Counted from the stretch's first letter, positions 9,758-21,322 are shown. The stretch: 64,000 bases of DNA from Anodontia alba (GCA_964016985.1 OZ024827.1:73604953-73668952); one strand, 5' to 3'. Translations and numbers: made by a program. The notes: generated from the sequence alone by a model not told the origin.

Positions 9758-11941
9758 AACAAGAGTCCCATGGGCCACAACGCTCACCTGAGTTAACTGC
9801 TGTAAGTTAATCAGGTCATGTACTCATCATCCCCTATTAGCCCGTCAAGTTTCAAGGCAATGGCTTAAACAGTTCTTGCTGACAAGATTAAAATGCTGAA
9901 ATTTTCAAAGGGCCATAAGTAAAACCAGTTTAAACCCCAGGGGCTTGATTGGCAGGATTCATGTAGGGGACCACTAAACATTGCTACATACTAAATACAT
10001 AAGCTATGGGCCTGATGGTTTCAGAGAAGAAGATTTTTTAAAGTTCTTCCCATTATAAGTCTATGGGAGTTCACGATCCCCCTGGGGCATGGCCAGTTTG
10101 GACCCAGGGGCTTGATTGGCAGGATTTATGTAGGGGACCACTAAACATTGCTACATACTAAATATATGAGCTGTGGGCCTCATGGTTTCAGAGAAGAAGA
10201 TTTTTTTAAGGTTTTCCCATTATAAGTCTACGGGAGCTAATGACCCCGGGGCATGGCCAATTTAGACCCCAGGGGCTTGATTGGCAGGATTTATGTAGGA
10301 GACCACTAAACATTGCTACATACTAAATATTTAACCTGTGGGCCTTATAGTCTCAGAGAAAAAAGATTCTTTTAATTTTTTTCCACTATAAGTCCATGGG
10401 AGCTAATGACCCCCTGAGAGGTGGCCAATTAGGATCCCAGGGGCAGGGTTGGAAGAATTAATGTAGAAGACCACCAGACATTGCTACATACTAAATCTGT
10501 TTGCTCTGGGCCTCATGGTTTCAGAGAAGAAGAATTTTGAAGGTTATATAGCTTCACAGTTCTATATAAACATATGACCCCTGGGGTGTGGCCAGCTTGG
10601 ACCCCAGGGGCTTGATTGGCAGGATTTAAGAGGGGACCACTACACATTGCTACATATTAAATATATAAGCTGTGGGCCTCAAGGCTTCAGAGAAGAAGAC
10701 CTTTTAGGTTTTCCCATTTTAAGTCTGTGAGAGCTAATGACCCCCGTGGTACAGCCAATTTGGACCCCAGGGGCATGGTTGGCAGGATTTATGAAGGAGA
10801 TCACCAAACATCGCTATATACTTAATCTGTTAGCTCTGGGCCTTGTGATTTCAGAGAAGATTTTTGAATTTCTTTAGCTATATAGCTCTTTATGAACATA
10901 TGACCCCCTGGGGGTGTAGCCAGTTTGAAGCCCAGGGGCTTGATTAGCAGGATTTATGTAGGGGACCACTAAACATACTAAATATGTAAGCTGTGGGCCT
11001 CATGGTTTCAGAGAAGAAGATTTTTTAAGTTTTTCCCACTATAAGTCTATGGGAGCTAATGACCCTCGGGGCGTAGCCAGTTTGGGTCCCATGGGCTTAA
11101 TTGGCAGGATTTATGTAGGGGACCACTAAACATTGCAACATACTAAATATATAAGCTGTGGGCCTAATGGTTTCATAGAAGAAGAGTTTTTAAGTTTTTT
11201 TCCATCATAAGACTATGGGAGCTAATGACCCCGGGGCGTAGCCAGTTTGGGTCCCATGGGCTTAATTGGCAGGATTTATGTAGGGGACCACTAAACATTG
11301 CAACATACTAAATATATAAGCTGTGGGCCTAATGGTTTCATAGAAGAAGAGTTTTTAAGTTTTTTTCCATCATAAGACTATGGGAGCTAATGACCCCGGG
11401 GGCGTGACCAGTTTGGACCCCAGGGGCTTGATTGGCAGGATTTATGTAGGGGACCACTGAACATTGCTACGTACTAAATACATAAGCTCTGGGTCTCGTG
11501 GTTTCAGAGAAGAAGATTTTTTTAAGATTTCCCATTATAAGTCTATGGGAGTTCACGATCCCCCTGGGGCGTGGCCAGTTTGGACCCCAGGGGCTTGATT
11601 GGCAGGATTTATATAGGGGACCACTAAACATTGCTACATACAAAATATATAAGCTGTGGGCCTCATGGTTTCAGAGAAGAAGATTTTTTAAAGTTTTTTT
11701 TTTCCATTATAAGGTTATGGGAGCTATATATCGGCATGGCGGCCATCTTGATTTACGAACCGTGACCATTTTTACAAATTTTCAATCCCCCTTTAATACA
11801 AGGTTCCACATGAAGTTTGAAGAAATCTAGCCCAGAGGGTTTCAGAGGAGAAGTTGTTCAAAGGTGTGAACGGACGGACGGACGGATAGACGGACGACGG
11901 ACAGGGAGTGATCACAATAGCTCAGCCTGAGCCGTTGGCCA
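9758..11941 (+). mobile_element. Helentron-like/DTE-like element with eleven tandem units of about 165 bp
   Basis: The left part begins AAACAAGAGTCCCATGGGCC. The middle is a tandem array, and the right part ends in an ACGG microsatellite (11868-11895) and a short hairpin-like AGCTCAGCCTGAGC near 11919-11932. The repeated word GGGCTTGATTGGCAGGATT or its variants recurs near 9938, 10116, 10271, 10440, 10606, 10769, 10934, 11091, 11256, 11421 and 11589, spacing 155-178 bp. The layout (short ends, internal repeats of about 160 bp, ACGG microsatellite) is that described for tandem-repeat-containing elements of bivalves (DTE/BIV160 type), now often grouped with Helentron-derived elements. The identity is my recollection of that layout, not a search result. 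A related left end recurs at 31029. Confidence 0.7.
9925..11730 (+). repeat. Tandem array, eleven units of about 165 bp
   Basis: Each unit contains in order a GACCCCAGGGGCTTGATTGG-like word, TTTATGTAGGGGACCACTAA, TGCTACATACTAAATA, GCTGTGGGCCTCATGG, TTTCAGAGAAGAAGA and TATGGGAGCTAATGACC. Units differ by substitutions and small indels, except two adjacent ones (about 11074-11238 and 11239-11403) that look identical. Confidence 0.9.
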
Positions 11942-12102
11942 AAAAAAAGTTTAAAATCTGCTAAATTCAGAAAATCTCACTAAAAAGTAGACCACTATAT
12001 AGCCCTGTTTTCTCACTTTTTTTCACTATATACTATGGTAGAGCATGCATGGGCTTGATAACGCAGTGCCTTGACTATCAGACTCAATAAGCAGGCTTGG
12101 AC

Positions 12103-12288
12103 ATATGGGCCGGGTGCTTTCGAGCATGCGCATAATGCTCATCCGGTTATTTGCTTTCCAATGATATAGTTTTTAGTCTAAAATGATTCTGTTAGTGGAC
12201 AGCGAAGGCTCTGATCAGACTGCACTGATCTGGGCCTTCGCTGTCGACATTACCCGAAGACAAGTTTTCGCCTGGCTCGGCCTATATA
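12103..12288. mobile_element. ATATGGGCC-type MITE, copy 1
   Basis: The left end ATATGGGCCGGGTGC and the right end GCTCGGCCTATAT are inverted. Inside, GGACAGCGAAGGCTCTGATC and GATCTGGGCCTTCGCTGTC form a hairpin near 12198-12248. A second copy is at 17234-17463. Confidence 0.7.
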
Positions 12289-12311
12289 GTTATAGATAAG
12301 AGGAATATGCA

Positions 12312-12395
12312 GATACATATTTTTCTCTTATTTCTCCATGAAAACATGTATCGTAGGTATTCATTACATGTTTTCGTAGAGAAATAAGAAAACAT
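12312..12395. repeat. Imperfect palindrome, related to the palindrome-core MITE ends
   Basis: Arms CTTATTTCTCCATGAAAACA and TGTTTTCGTAGAGAAATAAG surround a short loop. The words resemble the outer ends of the CATCACGAAAAC family, but the long core hairpin is absent. Confidence 0.6.
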
Positions 12396-13271
12396 AATTA
12401 TCTTGAACTTTCGATTATCTAGAGCTATATCAGACATGGAATTTTTGTCTTATAAACTGGAGAATTTTTTTTGCACAATATTTTAAGAGGCTACACAAGT
12501 AGCTTTAAAAGCTAGTCTACCTTGTCTATAACATACTAATATAAGATACATACAAATATATACAATAAAAATATACAACATTGTAACAGCAGAAATACGC
12601 AAATAAAAAGTTACAAACAATAAGATTGTAGTACATGCTAAATGTTTGGTACAAAAATAAAACTTAATTTCATGAAAGATACCCGTAAGACTCCGCAGGA
12701 TACATAAAACTTTTTTATATATTCAGTAATATTGCGCACGGTAGGGCAGTGTAGGGCAAGGTTTGTTTGATTTGGGCTTAACGTCGCTTTCAACAATCTT
12801 TCAGTCATATCGCGACGGTGTCTGGATGTGGCAGGGAGATCAATGCTCACTTTAGAGTGCTGTCTCACTGAAATATAATGCCCCAGACACATGTAGGGCA
12901 ACGTAGGTAACGTATAAGACATAGTAGGGATGTAAGCTAACGCACCGTATCTTAAGTTTGCACATCCCTACACCATCCTACGAGATAAATATCAGAACAG
13001 GATATGAGCCAACTCTGTTCCGGCTGTGCTCAATACACAGGAACCACACCGATACCCGGTGTACGAAAGAACATGTGGCGGAAACCAATGTCTAAACAGC
13101 ACGTCCTTCGCACCAGGAGTCGCCATGGAGACACACTGGGCGCAGCCGATACAGAGCAGGCCTAAAAGCATAATGGATGTGAATTAGGAGCAGCATCTTA
13201 CTATGTTTGATTAATGAACAGTGATAAAATAACTTTAATTTAGGATTAAAATGTTTCGGAATAAATTTTAT
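12396..13271. repeat. Dispersed repeat-like intronic DNA, no gene supported
   Basis: 12758-12900 contains GTTTGATTTGGGCTTAACGT followed by TTTCAACAATCTTTCAGTCA, a wording I associate with a very common molluscan interspersed repeat. This is recollection only. The 94-codon minus-strand frame at 12638-12922 covers that repeat and is not taken as a gene. Confidence 0.4.
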
Positions 13272-13545
13272 TCCATCTAAACTACTGATTTAAGACATTT
13301 CTTAAAAGCATTTAATGCATTACATTTTCTGACTGGCTGAGGTAGGGAGTTCCACAGCGTGAGAACTGAATATGAATAGGCTCCATTACAGAGCGTTTTA
13401 GTGATGTTGGTACATATAGGGTCCCGTGGTCACTGCATCTCAAGTTTAAACAATGTGTTTGTGAGACGGGATTTAACATGCTTGAAAGGTATTCTACTGC
13501 CATATTATTCAACGCCTTATATGTTAGTACCGCTTTCTTGTACTT

Positions 13546-13652
13546 AATAAACGTCAAAAAGAATGCCTTTGAAACAAAGAACACACAACAGATAAGAAAA
13601 TGGGAGTCTCGGTTTTATTGAGACTCTTCATAAGCAGTAATGAAGTTTGCAA
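13546..13652 (+). repeat. Dispersed repeat shared with 20708-20814, copy 1
   Basis: About 107 bp that match 20708-20814 in the same orientation at roughly 85-90 percent by eye. Both contain AATAAACGTCAAAA, AACAAAGAACACA, and a small hairpin GAGTCTCGGTTTTATTGAGACT. Confidence 0.75.
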
Positions 13653-14093
13653 CACTGCTTACGCCCTCTAGCGTATACATGAGCAGAACTCCATTTTCAA
13701 AGATTCCACAATGGGCCCAGTGATCCCAAAGGAAATGAAATATAATCTGCACTATGGTAAAGTACGCGGAGACGTTCTACCGCCGTCACATGGCACTAAT
13801 ACCAGCTGCAGTATTAGTATATTTTATTTTAGATGAAATATTTGAACACAGGTAATCAATATGCGCAGACCAATTTAGGTTTTCGTGAATATAAACGTCT
13901 AGGAGCTTTTGTTTAGAAACGTTCTAAAAGCAAACATCGTCGTCTGATTTCAGCTCTATTTCACGAGAGTCACCTGGTCGTTCTCTCGTACATGCATGTA
14001 GTCTTATTATAATTTATTGACCGGCGCGAGGATCTCTTAATATAGCTTTGGATTTGTACATATAGTAGACTATTCGATTAGCTCATTAAGGAC

Positions 14094-14148
14094 TTTTTAT
14101 ATTTGCCGGGATCGTCGGTGTGTGACGATCCCGGCAAATATAAAAAAA
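14094..14148. repeat. Perfect 23-bp-arm hairpin
   Basis: Arms TTTATATTTGCCGGGATCGT and its exact complement, extended by further A/T pairs, flank a loop of a few bases. It sits inside the decayed LINE at 13272-15700 and is not part of LINE coding sequence. Confidence 0.85.
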
Positions 14149-15400
14149 AATCTTATAACAAACTGTGTTATAAACAGATTAATGTCTATTTTATTTTCAT
14201 TTCACTCAAGAAATTTCATAAGACTTAATAAAAGCAAACATTAAAGAATCACATTGTTGTTCTTTTTTACCTGTTGCATCGAAAATTTATTACACTATAG
14301 TATACCCTTATCCCATAACATGAACAAAATTTGAGCCGGTACATTGACGTTTACGTCTAAATATTTTGTCTTGTTAGCAATTTATAACGCCCACTCCAGT
14401 GCTTCGTGTCTGAGAAATCAACTAGAAGATGATGTTCAATAACATCGACGTTGTAACTATGTTTATGAAGAGTTACATAATCGGCAAAGCAATCTGCGAA
14501 GCAGTGATATAAGAAAAGTGCCAAGTCATTAATACATAGGAGAAATATTATAGGGTCCAAGATCGATCGCTGAGACACAACAGAAGCTACATGTGCGAAT
14601 TTAGACAGACCGGTGTCGCTTGTCATTGCTTGTGTTTGCGAAATGATAAGTAGGACTGGAACCAACGTAGGGATAGCGGACTGAATTTGTACAAAGATAA
14701 TTTGTTGTTTAGTATATAATGATCTACAATATCGAAGGCTTTACGCAAGTCTACGAAAGGAGTGCCTACTATATCTTCTTTGTCGATACATGAAAGCCAC
14801 TCATTGATCAACACCTTTTACTAAAGCTGTTCGGCAACTATTTTTTTTGTCTAAATCCAGACTGAGTTTCATGAATAAGTTTGCACTTATTGAGTTAACT
14901 TATTAAATGTTGGTTGACATGTTTTTCAATTGTTTTTTATATATTCGGTAAAATCGATATTGGTCTATAGTTAGAGGGATCAGTTTTGTCTCCGCCTTTA
15001 TGTATTTGGAACACTTTTGCCCCATTAATTTGGGAAAGAAAACAGCCAGTTGATAAACTTATCAGTATGGTTATGGATGGAGATAATGTATAGCTGCCAT
15101 TTTGATTATTCTTGGTCCTAAGCCATCAACACATGTAGCTTTAGTAGAATCGAGTTTGTTAATGAACGATAAAACTTGGTCACATGTTATAAATGGAATC
15201 GTAAAATATAAGTAACTAGGGATTAATTGTTGACAAAATTACTTAATTTGTCATCTTTAAATGTCGATACTTCATCTGTATGCTCATTTATAATTTCAGC
15301 AATCGATGAGAAATATACATTTAGTTTAGTAGCAATATATTTAGAATCAGTTTTTGTTTCGTCATTTATAATTACTTCGCTGGGGAAATTCTTCAATGCT

Positions 15401-15438
<38 letters not shown>

Positions 15439-15823
15439 TTATTGACTGCGCGCAGGTGATTCCAAATTGTTTTAGAATCTTTTGAATTTTTAACGGAATC
15501 GGAAAAGTATTTTCGTTTGGCTTGACGAATAAGCTGGATGTTTTTATTTCGAAGCATTTTATAATCAGTGCACTGCTTTAACGTTCTGGAATTATCCCGT
15601 TGCTTTTGCATATGTGAATCAGTCTGGTAAACGCTTGCATTAGACTCGCTTGCTTTTTATAGGCGCATAGTTATTTAAATTTTGCATTATGATATTATGC
15701 CATGTCTCCCTTGTTTAATATACTCAGTTCAGAGTGATCGGAGTTGCAGTGTTTAACAGAGATATACGGTTCTGTCCTTGTTGCTACTTTAAAAAAAACT
15801 TTTTATTTTATTAATTTAGTTTC

Positions 15824-16102
15824 CATCACGAAAACATGAGTATATAATTTTGAACCCCTTAAACCCCACCTTTATATCGTAAAACTGGGGTTTACAGGGG
15901 TATACATTATTTTTCTTATTTCTGCTCAGAACATAGATTGTGGGTACTCGTTAGAACCGCCTCGCCGAGGCGGTTCTAACGAGAACCCACATTCTATGTT
16001 TTGAGCAGAAATTTGAAAAAAATCAGAATTTTTTTATATGAAAATTTTCAGTTTTTGGAGGTGAAATTTTTTATGTATTTGAATAGGCATGTTTTCGTAA
16101 TG
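15824..16102 (+). mobile_element. Palindrome-core MITE family, copy 2
   Basis: CATCACGAAAACATGAGTAT at the left, GGCATGTTTTCGTAATG at the right. The core hairpin near 15928-16004 has arms of about 38 bp (GAACATAGATTGTGGGTACT and its near-complement) around CTCGCCGAG. CCCCACCTTTATATCGTAAA precedes it, as in every copy of this orientation. Confidence 0.88.
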
Positions 16103-16683
16103 TATCAGATGCAATATTACCCGCTCAGTGTTACACAAAGCTGCTGGTTTTGAAATATTATATTCGGTGCACATGTGATACATGTATTATCACTTATAGA
16201 CATGTTGATGTTTGAACCTGTATGTGTATTTCTTATTCTGTTTTGTCAGATATCAACTCAATGTCTGTATATGTTATATATATGTAAGAAAATGAAATAA
16301 ATATGGAGAAGAAAAAAATGATATTTTGCCATGCTGCGAATTTTTCTTCCACAGTTGACTGATTTGCGTAATGAAAACAGCTGACTGATTTGCATAATGA
16401 AATCAGGTTATTTTCGAGATTATTTAGAAACATGGTTCCATCAAAATTCTTAAAACATCAGCAGTTTGTAGTTATATGGTTAGATTTAGAAATCCTGGAA
16501 TTTACTTTTCGCCTGAAGCATTCAGGATGATCGCTTATCGAAGAATCTGAGCTAGTTTCAACGTTTGTTGTATAAACATGCTCGATTATAGTTGCTGTCG
16601 TTGAAGTAACGCGCGCTGGCTCCGCAACATGTTGGGAAAGGTCAAAGAGCTGTACCAGATTAAGCCATTTTCTGTATTCAAAT
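16103..16683. other. No gene seen between two MITE copies
   Basis: AT-rich spacer with a small local duplication near 16355-16400 (the ACTGATTTGCRTAATGAAA word occurs twice). No open frame that I recognise. Confidence 0.5.
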
Positions 16684-16962
16684 CATCACGAAAACATGCC
16701 TATATAATTTTGACCCTCTTAAACCCCACTTTTATATAGTAAAATTGGGGTTTACAGGGGTATACATTATTTTTCTTATTTCTGCTCAAAAACATAGATT
16801 GTGGGTACTCGTTAGAACCGCCTCGTCGAGGCGGTTCTAACGAGTACCCACAATCTATGTTTTGAGCAGAAATATGAAAAATATCAGAGTTTTTCATCTG
16901 AAAATTTTCAGTTTTTGGAGGTGAAATTTTCTATATATTTGAATAGGTGTGTTTTCGTAATG
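16684..16962 (+). mobile_element. Palindrome-core MITE family, copy 3
   Basis: The cleanest copy. CATCACGAAAACATGCCTAT at the left and ATAGGTGTGTTTTCGTAATG at the right are inverted over about 20 bp. The core hairpin at about 16788-16866 has near-perfect arms of about 39 bp meeting at CGTCGAGG. The left half also carries CCCCACTTTTATATAGTAAA, and the right half TCTGAAAATTTTCAGTTTTT. Confidence 0.9.
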
Positions 16963-17233
16963 ATACAATATGGGAGATGTTAGTTACAAAGCCTATTAAG
17001 ACACATTTATGTACCAAAATATGTTTGTTTGAAGTAAGAAACAAATTGAAGAGCTGGTTTAAACACGGTGAAATTATGAAAGTCTCTCTCAAAATATATA
17101 CCCCTACACACCATGTTTTCACAATATATTATGGCAGAATATGAGGGCACATATTGTATAGCTTGTTAAAGTAATGCCTGGAGTATCAGACTCTATCATT
17201 CTAAGACATATGTAGCAAGGTTTTTAGACAATT
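16963..17233. other. No feature seen
   Basis: AT-rich spacer. Overlapping frames of about 63 codons on both strands look fortuitous. Confidence 0.5.
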
Positions 17234-17463
17234 ATATGGGCCGCGCCAAGCGAAAATGTGTCTTCGAACATGCGCAAAAAGCACAGATTCAGATCGTCAT
17301 GCGCATGCGCAAAGTATCCAGACCGTTTCTCTCCATTCTTACATTCTGTAGTAGCCAATAATAATGTTAGCTGACAGTGAAGGCCTAGATCAGACTGCGA
17401 ATGCGCAGGCTGATCTGGGCCTTCGCTGTCCGCATATGCACGAAAACACATTTTGGCCCATAT
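17234..17463. mobile_element. ATATGGGCC-type MITE, copy 2
   Basis: ATATGGGCCGCGCCAAGCGA and AAAATGTG at the left; CACATTTTGGCCCATAT at the right, inverted. The internal hairpin near 17373-17435 has TGACAGTGAAGGCCTAGATC against GATCTGGGCCTTCGCTGTC, as in the copy at 12103. Confidence 0.8.
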
Positions 17464-17693
17464 TGTGTACTAGTAAAAAGGTTGTAAAACAATGTCATAG
17501 AAAGTCATGTCTTGATGCCGTATTCTTGAAGTTTTGGATAAGAGTTTACTCATTTCGTTACCAAAATAAGTGAACTCAGGAACTGATACAATCAGATCCA
17601 CATCCAGTTCTTAATATCAAAGGGAAAGACAAAGAGGTACAATTAAACAGCTGCAAAAAAGAACAGTTGGCAGCCCTTTCCCAAAAAGGTGGC

Positions 17694-19889
17694 TACAGTC
17701 GAACATCGATGGCTCGAACCGCTTTGGGACCATGAATATTTGTTCGAGACAGCGGTAGTTCGAGCCACGGAGGGTTACTATAAGTGCCATACCAGGAGGC
17801 ATAATGGAGATAATTGTGGGATATCTTTTCGGTGTTCTATATTGCAAGGCACCTCGGGTAGGGGTGACCAAGCTTGAATAATTATTTCTCAAAACATCAC
17901 AATTAAGTAAGGAGTACATTCACACAGTCATTTATTCAGGTTTCATATAGCGTTTCACAAGCTTTTATTCATATCATTTACACCAGGGCAGCAGCATAAC
18001 TGGTTCTGCACCAAAAACATGGTACTCATTCTCTCAGGTGGTTGTCTGACATCTAAATCATCAATCTAAAACTCGAGACAACCACACAGAGCTCCCATCA
18101 TAACTTCAGCAAGAACAGTATAACCAGATACGCCACTGCACTAAATTGCTATTGTTAATAGTAAATAAATAACAGATAGTCACAACAATATTGGCTGGTC
18201 TAATGACATGGTACTCTTTTGCTTCATAGTAATGTAAATGAAACGCGTATCGCGAATGTAGAAGGATGAACGTTGGCGGTACTGTATTTCTACTTCCAGG
18301 TATGTGGTGGGATCCAATCGTGCAAGTAAGATCAAGTAAACATGTATAGAAATTCTAAATGTGCAAATATAAGCGGTTGTAGATCTTTTTGTGGTGTAAA
18401 CTTTGCAAATTCAAGTAGTTTCTCACAAATAATTGTAGACTATAAAATCCGTGCAAGGTTAAAAAGGGGAAAAGTAAGTTGCAGTTTTTGTTGTTGTTTA
18501 CAAATAAACAATATGGCGGCTTTTCCATTTGTAAACAAGCAGGAACAGATAAGGTCTCATTGTAAAGTAGTAATCTGCACTGTATTTGCGGGAGCTGTTG
18601 TTTGTAGGTAAGAGAAATAACCGTAGTGTCATGTCTAAGTACCTTGATATAGGGTTATTTCCCTTATCGATTTATGTTTTAACTTTGAATTTACCGCTAC
18701 TCGAACTTGAGATTGGATAGCGAATCAGCGATGCTCACCTCCTTATATAGTTTCCAGGAGGGTACCATGTGACCAGATCAGCCAATCATATCACAGCTAA
18801 AATGCACTACTTCCGCAGCTCTCTGAAAGAACCCCTTTTTAAATAAAATCTAAGAGGTACGAAAGTAGGGGATGGAAGTCCTTTTATTACTATGATAAAT
18901 CGGCATCCAAATCTCTAACCATAATCCATCGGACCTCATAGTAACCGAAAGGACCTTCATCAAAGGCAGGCTATAATGGCGCATGAATATGTATAGTACG
19001 GAGTGAATTTGACTCTGCGCTAAACAAATAGCTGCGGAAATAATATTAAAAAGATAATTTTGCGAAGTACTTCTCAAAATTATGGAACTCCTTTGCTCTA
19101 TAAATAATTGCCAAACAAAAGACAACCAACGGTCTTCCGTTATCGAACGTAAATATTGAGCAGGAACAGTTTTTAGTAGCAGACGCTTGCAGCAAAAGGT
19201 CAAGGTAAATCGGCTGAAGTTTACATTTGTGCAGCGATTCAAATGTGTTTAAAACTGGATAAATATGACAATAAAAGGACATTGGGGGTACAAACAGTGA
19301 GAATGACTAAATTCTACGAATGTTCTGGAGTTTGAGACTTCGTTCTGATGTGTCTTAGGCATTTGAATAAGTTTATAATTCATTAGTAAACATGACACTA
19401 AATGGGACAGTTCTGTGACAGTTCTGACAATCAGCTGTTGCGACAGGAAATTCGGGAGAGCGTCAGTAAGTAATTATTGAATCTCTTGTGTCAAATACCC
19501 TTTAGAAATATTTGTGGCCACATAGTTAATCTGTATGTGAAGTATTTATTAACATCTCAAAGGCTAACACAGTCCGTTTCAACGTGGATTTCTCGTGTTT
19601 ACCGGTGGGTGGGGTGCTTGTATAGGGATAATATCAATAGAACTATGTTGATGTCAGTTACTGGGTTGACTCTTACAATATTATAAACGTATGTTGTGTG
19701 CACTCATTAGAATCGCCTCATTGAGGTGATTCTAATGAGTACACACAGCATACATTTGCAAGATAAAAGAAGAAAATCTCCCTAAATTATCCGTATATTG
19801 GAGGCTTTCCCTGCGGACTCAAGAACGTGTTCGACTCATCCATGGTAAACGAGCCATCGGGGTTCGAGCCATTGAAGTACTACTGTACT
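17694..19889. mobile_element. Possible 2.2-kb TA-flanked inverted-repeat element (Tc1/pogo-like ends), no transposase seen
   Basis: The left end reads TACAGTCGAACATCGATGGC then TCGAACC. The right end reads GGGTTCGAGCCATTGAAGTA then CTACTGTA, which is inverted with a few mismatches; an inner CGAGCCATCGGGGTTCGAGC also matches. TA dinucleotides bound both sides. The interior has no transposase-like frame; the 130-codon minus frame at 18850-19242 is unrecognised. It could instead be two solo ends. Confidence 0.45.
19684..19758. repeat. Diverged, fully paired version of the MITE core hairpin
   Basis: Arms of about 32 bp (GTATGTTGTGTGCACTCATT and its near-exact complement) meet at CTCATTGAGG. Aligned to the core hairpin of the CATCACGAAAAC family, both arms carry matching changes, so pairing is kept although the sequence differs. 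The outer parts of that family are absent. Confidence 0.75.
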
Positions 19890-20119
19890 TTGTTTTCCAA
19901 ACGTAACAAAATATATCTTTAACTTACAAAATTGTTAAAAGAGAAACATTTGTAAGTGAAACACTACAGAGAATATTTAAGAAAAGGTACGTTTACCCCC
20001 TTGTTTCCAGAAAAATATATAGTGAAAGCACGGGTATACAGGGGTCCTTTTTTTTGTAGTTATTATACTTCCATTCCATTTTGTTTATTTTGTCTAGGAA
20101 TCTTTTGTACAGCAAAATA

Positions 20120-20382
20120 TCTCACGAAAACACGCCTACATAATTTTGACCCCCTTTAACCCCACTTTTATACTGTAAATAGTATATAGTATTATTTTTT
20201 TTTATTTTGCTAAAACCATAGATTGTAGGTACTCGTTAGAACCTCCCACCGAGGCGGTTCTAACGAGTACCCACAATCTATGTTTTGAGCAGAAATATGA
20301 AAATATCAGACTTTTTATCTGAAAATTTTCCTTTTGGGTTGTAAAATTTTCTATATATTTGAATAGGCGTGTTTGCGTAATG
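20120..20382 (+). mobile_element. Palindrome-core MITE family, copy 4
   Basis: TCTCACGAAAACACGCCTAC at the left, ATAGGCGTGTTTGCGTAATG at the right. The core hairpin is near 20212-20286, with a 2-bp shorter left arm. The CCCCACTTTTATACTGTAAA block is shortened, since the GGGGTTTACAGGGG block found in sister copies is missing. Confidence 0.85.
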
Positions 20383-20399
20383 ATGTTTTAACCTGCTGA

Positions 20400-20500
20400 A
20401 TACCAAAGTATTCATCTGAAATGCGATGGATTATATACCAAAGTATACCATATAATACCAAAGTATTCATCTGAAATGCGCTGGATTATATAGCTACAGG
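20400..20500 (+). repeat. Two direct copies of a 38-bp word
   Basis: TACCAAAGTATTCATCTGAA followed by ATGCG and TGGATTATATA occurs at about 20401 and 20456. A third partial copy (TACCAAAGTATACC) lies between them. Confidence 0.75.
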
Positions 20501-20707
20501 TAAATATTTTACCTATTTCTCCATGTAAATACGAGTATATACCTAGGGTAGGAATTAGAAGTACCGTCAACATCTGTTTTTGTGGATGAATAAGGAAAAC
20601 AAATGTTAATAATTTTAAAAACACTCACACACAGACATGCCTTACGTAGAGCTAAGTTTAAGAAATATACAATTAACATATTAGACATGTTGACCAAATG
20701 AGGAAAA

Positions 20708-20814
20708 ATAAACGTCAAAACGATTGCCTTTGGAAACAAAGAACACATTACAGGTTAGAAAAAAGGAGTCTCGGTTTTATTGAGACTATCCATAAGCAGT
20801 ATTGAAGTTTGCTT
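20708..20814 (+). repeat. Dispersed repeat shared with 13546-13652, copy 2
   Basis: Same word order as the first copy, ending CCATAAGCAGTATTGAAGTT. Because it lies outside any LINE remnant here, it is an independent repeat rather than part of the LINE at 13272. Confidence 0.7.
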
Positions 20815-21043
20815 TTTCTAGAGCACTTGAATTAGAAACAATAGGACATACACAGCTCACCCTGGGCCGCTAAATATGTCAAAATGTAAAAAGAAATAAA
20901 ATAAAATTAACATTGTATCAGGCTTTGAAATCGTTTTGTTAAACTCCCCGTAATCACACTTATATAGTATTGGGTAACATAAAATCATAAACCAGCCCAA
21001 CCTTCCGTGACGAAAATATTCAACCCAAGCGAAGCAGCCTTGA
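20815..21043. other. No feature seen
   Basis: AT-rich intronic spacer. Nothing supported. Confidence 0.5.
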
Positions 21044-21322
21044 CATTACGAAAACGCGCGTATTCAAATATATTGAGAATTTTACCAACAAAAAATGAAA
21101 ACTTTCAGATGAAACATTCTGGTAGTTTTCATACTTCTGCTGAAAACATAGATTGTGGGTACTCGTTAGAACCGCCTCGCCGAGGCGGTTCTAACGAGTA
21201 CCCACAATCTATGTTTTTAAGCAGAAATACGATAAATAATGTATACCCCTGCACACCCCAGTTTTATTATATAAAAGTGGGGTTTGAGGGGGTCAAAATT
21301 ATATGGGTATGTTTTCGTGATG
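21044..21322 (-). mobile_element. Palindrome-core MITE family, copy 5 (inverted)
   Basis: Reverse orientation: CATTACGAAAACGCGCGTAT at the left, GTATGTTTTCGTGATG at the right. The core hairpin near 21146-21215 has arms of about 35 bp that pair perfectly around CTCGCCGAGG. A 136-codon open frame across it (21007-21417) is not a gene. Confidence 0.9.

Larger units (their letters stand above)
13272..15700 (-). pseudogene. Decayed CR1/Jockey-like LINE, linker to C-terminal reverse transcriptase
   Basis: Minus-strand order, N to C: EN-RT linker near 15400-15611 (KRKYFSDSVKNSKDSKTIWN then HLRAVNN), IPFITCDQVLSFINKLDSTK near 15140-15195, DPSNYRPISILP near 14950-14985, VDLRKAFDIVDHYILNNKLS near 14700-14765, GVPQG-type box changed to SVVSQRSILDP near 14555, FADD changed to FADYVTLHK near 14470, KLLDVYIHENLNWSAHIDYL near 13850-13910, and YKKAVLTYKALNNMAVEYLS near 13480-13540. 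The substituted GVPQG and FADD boxes, many stops and a 35-base T run at 15403-15437 show an old dead copy. Several later insertions lie in it (hairpin at 14094-14148, shared repeat at 13546-13652). No 5' end or tail was identified. The clade is judged on motif style only. Confidence 0.75.

Noticed and set aside
9925..11730. CRISPR array
   Set aside because: Units of about 165 bp without unique spacers, in an animal genome. It is a tandem repeat inside a mobile element.
12638..12922. 94-codon minus-strand gene
   Set aside because: It overlaps wording typical of a common dispersed molluscan repeat. No domain or splice support.
18850..19242. 130-codon minus-strand gene with overlapping 78-codon frame
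   Set aside because: No signal, domain, splice site or composition support. It lies between matching inverted ends of a possible element.
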